Positions 5,236 to 6,975 of a stretch of 6,975 bases of DNA are shown here, piece by piece. Under the pieces are notes generated by a model. The model searched no databases, was not told the origin of the DNA, and saw only the letters and a program-made list of their open reading frames with translations. Numbering within the stretch: position 1 is the stretch's first letter; every line of letters starts with the position of its first letter. The position numbers and the translations under genes are program-made. The DNA comes from CAIWHR01 sp039915505 (GTDB lineage: Bacteria > Pseudomonadota > Gammaproteobacteria > Burkholderiales > Casimicrobiaceae): contig JBDSND010000054.1 in NCBI GenBank assembly GCA_039915505.1, positions 1 through 6,975 of the forward strand. Direction: 5' to 3'.

Positions 5236-6975
5236 AGCCAACGGATATCGCGGATCCCGCGTTCTTCCACAAGGTCGTCGATTGTCAGTGGGCATGTCCT
5301 GCCCACACCCCGGTCCCCGAGTACATCCGGCTGATCGCCGCGGGACGCTACGGCGACGCCTACCTCGTCAACTGGCACTCGAACGTCTTCCCGGGCATCC
5401 TGGGCCGTACCTGCGACCGGCCGTGCGAGCCCGCATGTCGACGCGGTCGGGTCGAGGAGGGTGGGGGCGAGGGCAGCAAGGCGAAGGGCAAGCCCGAGCC
5501 GGTGGCGATCTGTCGCCTGAAGCGGGTCGCGGCCGACTACAAGGACGATATTCGCGATCGCCTGCCGCAGCCGATGGCGCGCAATGGCAAGCGCATTGCG
5601 CTCGTCGGCGCCGGTCCCGCCTCGTTGACCGTGGCCCGGGACCTGACCCCGCTGGGCTACACGTGTGTAGTGTTCGACGGCGATGCACGCGCTGGCGGCA
5701 TGATCCGCACCCAGATCCCGCGGTTTCGACTGCCGGAGAGTGTGATCGACGAGGAGGTCGGTTACGTCGTCGACCTCGGCGTCGAGTTTCGCGGCGGCGT
5801 GCGCATCGACAGCCTGGCCGCGCTGCTGGGCGAGGGTTTCGACGCGATTTTCATCGGTAGCGGTGCGCCGCGCGGGCGCGACCTCGACATCCCCGGCCGG
5901 CACGAAGCCGCCGCCAACGTCCACATCGGCATCGACTGGCTCGCCAGCGTGTCGTTCGGCCACGTCACCAAGATCGGCCGGCGGGTGGTGGTGCTGGGCG
6001 GCGGCAACACCGCCATGGATTGCTGCCGCAGCTCCCGGCGGCTCGGCGGGGAGGAGGTGCAGGTCATCGTGCGCTCCGGGTTCGACGAGATGAAGGCCTC
6101 GCCCTGGGAGAAGGAAGATGCCATGCACGAGGGCATCCCCATTCACAACTATCTCGTTCCCAAGGCGTTCACGCACGAGGCCGGCAAGCTCACCGGCGTG
6201 CTGTTCCAGAAGGTGGCGCCGCAGCGCGACGCCAAGGGACGGCGCCAGCTGGTCGGAACCGGTGAGCCCGACGTGCACATCCCCTGTGACGACGTGCTGG
6301 TCGCGGTCGGCCAGGAGAACGCATTTCCCTGGATCGAGCGCGACCTCGACCTGGGGTTCGACGAGTGGGGCATGCCGGTCGTCGACCCCGTCACCATGAT
6401 GTCCACCCGGCGCGGAGTGTTCTTCGGCGGCGACGCCGCGTTCGGGCCGAAGAACATCATCTGGGCGGTCGCGCACGGCCACGAGGCGGCGGTATCGATC
6501 GATCTCCTTTGCAACGGTGAGGATCTCGCCGTCCGGCCGTCCCCGCTCGTGAACCTCATGTCCCAGAAGATGGGCATCCACGAGTGGAGCTACGACAACG
6601 CCATCTCGCCGGATCACCGCTATCGGGTCCCGTTGAAGGACGTCAAGCTTGCACTCAAGAATATCAAGATCGAAGTCGAGCTCGGCTTCGATCCCAAGCT
6701 CGCCTTTGCCGAGACCCAGCGCTGCCTCAATTGCGACGTGCAAACGGTATTCACCGACAAGCTATGCATCGAGTGCGACGCGTGCGTTGACATCTGCCCG
6801 ATGGACTGCATCACCTTCACCGCGAACGCCGACGAGCCGATGCTCCGTGCTGCGTTGCGTGTTCCCGCCGACAACCTCGACCAGCCGCTGTATCTGTCCG
6901 GGGCGCTTGCCACCGGCCGCATCATGGCCAAGGACGAGGATGTGTGCCTGCACTGCGGGCTGTGCGCCGAGCGCT
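5232..6975 (+). CDS. GltD-like FAD/NAD(P)H oxidoreductase with C-terminal two-cluster ferredoxin domain (3' end missing)
   Basis: An open frame of 581 codons runs off the right edge. Residues 1-105 form an N-terminal Fe-S domain of the GltD/dihydropyrimidine dehydrogenase type: C18-x3-C22 in DCQWACPAHTPVPEYI and C61-x3-C65-x3-C69 in RTCDRPCEPAC, then a low-complexity Gly/Glu/Lys linker (about 75-90). GAGPAS (126-131) begins the FAD Rossmann fold; the last glycine of the usual GAGPAG is serine. GGGNTAMD (256-263) is the NAD(P)H fold and GGDAA (399-403) the closing FAD motif. RCLNCD (C498, C501) precedes CIECDACVDICP (C512, 515, 518, 522), and a second motif, C572-x2-C575-x2-C578, is cut at the edge. 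This architecture moves electrons between NAD(P)H and ferredoxin or Fe-S partners. Similar proteins accompany 2-oxoacid:ferredoxin oxidoreductases, including the KorC-type subunit of 2-oxoglutarate:NADP+ oxidoreductase known from Azoarcus. A glutamate synthase small subunit is less likely because of the ferredoxin tail. Confidence 0.88.
   Translation, partial: MKPTDIADPAFFHKVVDCQWACPAHTPVPEYIRLIAAGRYGDAYLVNWHSNVFPGILGRTCDRPCEPACRRGRVEEGGGEGSKAKGKPEPVAICRLKRVAADYKDDIRDRLPQPMARNGKRIALVGAGPASLTVARDLTPLGYTCVVFDGDARAGGMIRTQIPRFRLPESVIDEEVGYVVDLGVEFRGGVRIDSLAALLGEGFDAIFIGSGAPRGRDLDIPGRHEAAANVHIGIDWLASVSFGHVTKIGRRVVVLGGGNTAMDCCRSSRRLGGEEVQVIVRSGFDEMKASPWEKEDAMHEGIPIHNYLVPKAFTHEAGKLTGVLFQKVAPQRDAKGRRQLVGTGEPDVHIPCDDVLVAVGQENAFPWIERDLDLGFDEWGMPVVDPVTMMSTRRGVFFGGDAAFGPKNIIWAVAHGHEAAVSIDLLCNGEDLAVRPSPLVNLMSQKMGIHEWSYDNAISPDHRYRVPLKDVKLALKNIKIEVELGFDPKLAFAETQRCLNCDVQTVFTDKLCIECDACVDICPMDCITFTANADEPMLRAALRVPADNLDQPLYLSGALATGRIMAKDEDVCLHCGLCAER

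Noticed and set aside
4911..6743. 610-codon minus-strand open frame
   Set aside because: It is antisense to the flavoprotein gene, whose plus-strand product has clear FAD, NAD(P)H and ferredoxin motifs. The minus-strand product is His/Asp/Arg-rich and has no recognisable domain.

Overview
The window is GC-rich with dense coding on both strands. Gene content points to a proteobacterium, most likely a betaproteobacterium (Burkholderiales/Rhodocyclales type), but the sequence alone does not fix the genus. Six protein-coding genes are supported, two of them cut by the window edges.

Left block (1-1812, + strand): the C-terminal part of a class A flavoprotein aromatic hydroxylase (MhpA/UbiH-like) overlaps by 4 nt a 70-residue DUF2783 protein. 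After 71 nt, and probably from its own promoter, comes a complete enoyl-CoA hydratase. Together they suggest aromatic or acyl-CoA catabolism. The hydroxylase carries an 11-copy, 18-bp in-frame minisatellite inside its terminal thioredoxin-like domain.

Middle block: a 150-bp convergent gap with no canonical terminator precedes a minus-strand gene of up to 549 codons (1963-3612). Its product is uncharacterised, has a C-terminal membrane anchor, and has a His...Asn-Cys arrangement resembling permuted papain-like (NlpC/P60, LRAT or DUF4105-type) enzymes. A 116-bp divergent promoter region with a 12-bp palindrome and a G7 tract separates it from egtD (3729-4676, + strand). EgtD is the histidine trimethyltransferase that makes hercynine. 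No egtB is next to it.

Right block: a 555-bp gap with several GC-rich palindromes and no convincing gene ends in a 15-bp tandem repeat that duplicates a Shine-Dalgarno/TTG module. From there an open frame runs off the right edge (5232-6975). It encodes a GltD-like FAD/NAD(P)H oxidoreductase with a C-terminal two-cluster ferredoxin domain, the type of flavoprotein that links NADP(H) to 2-oxoacid:ferredoxin oxidoreductases. The subunits of such an enzyme may lie just downstream.

Most worth following up are the permuted-peptidase candidate with its missing signal peptide, the repeated start-site module at 5187-5237, and the minisatellite inside the hydroxylase.
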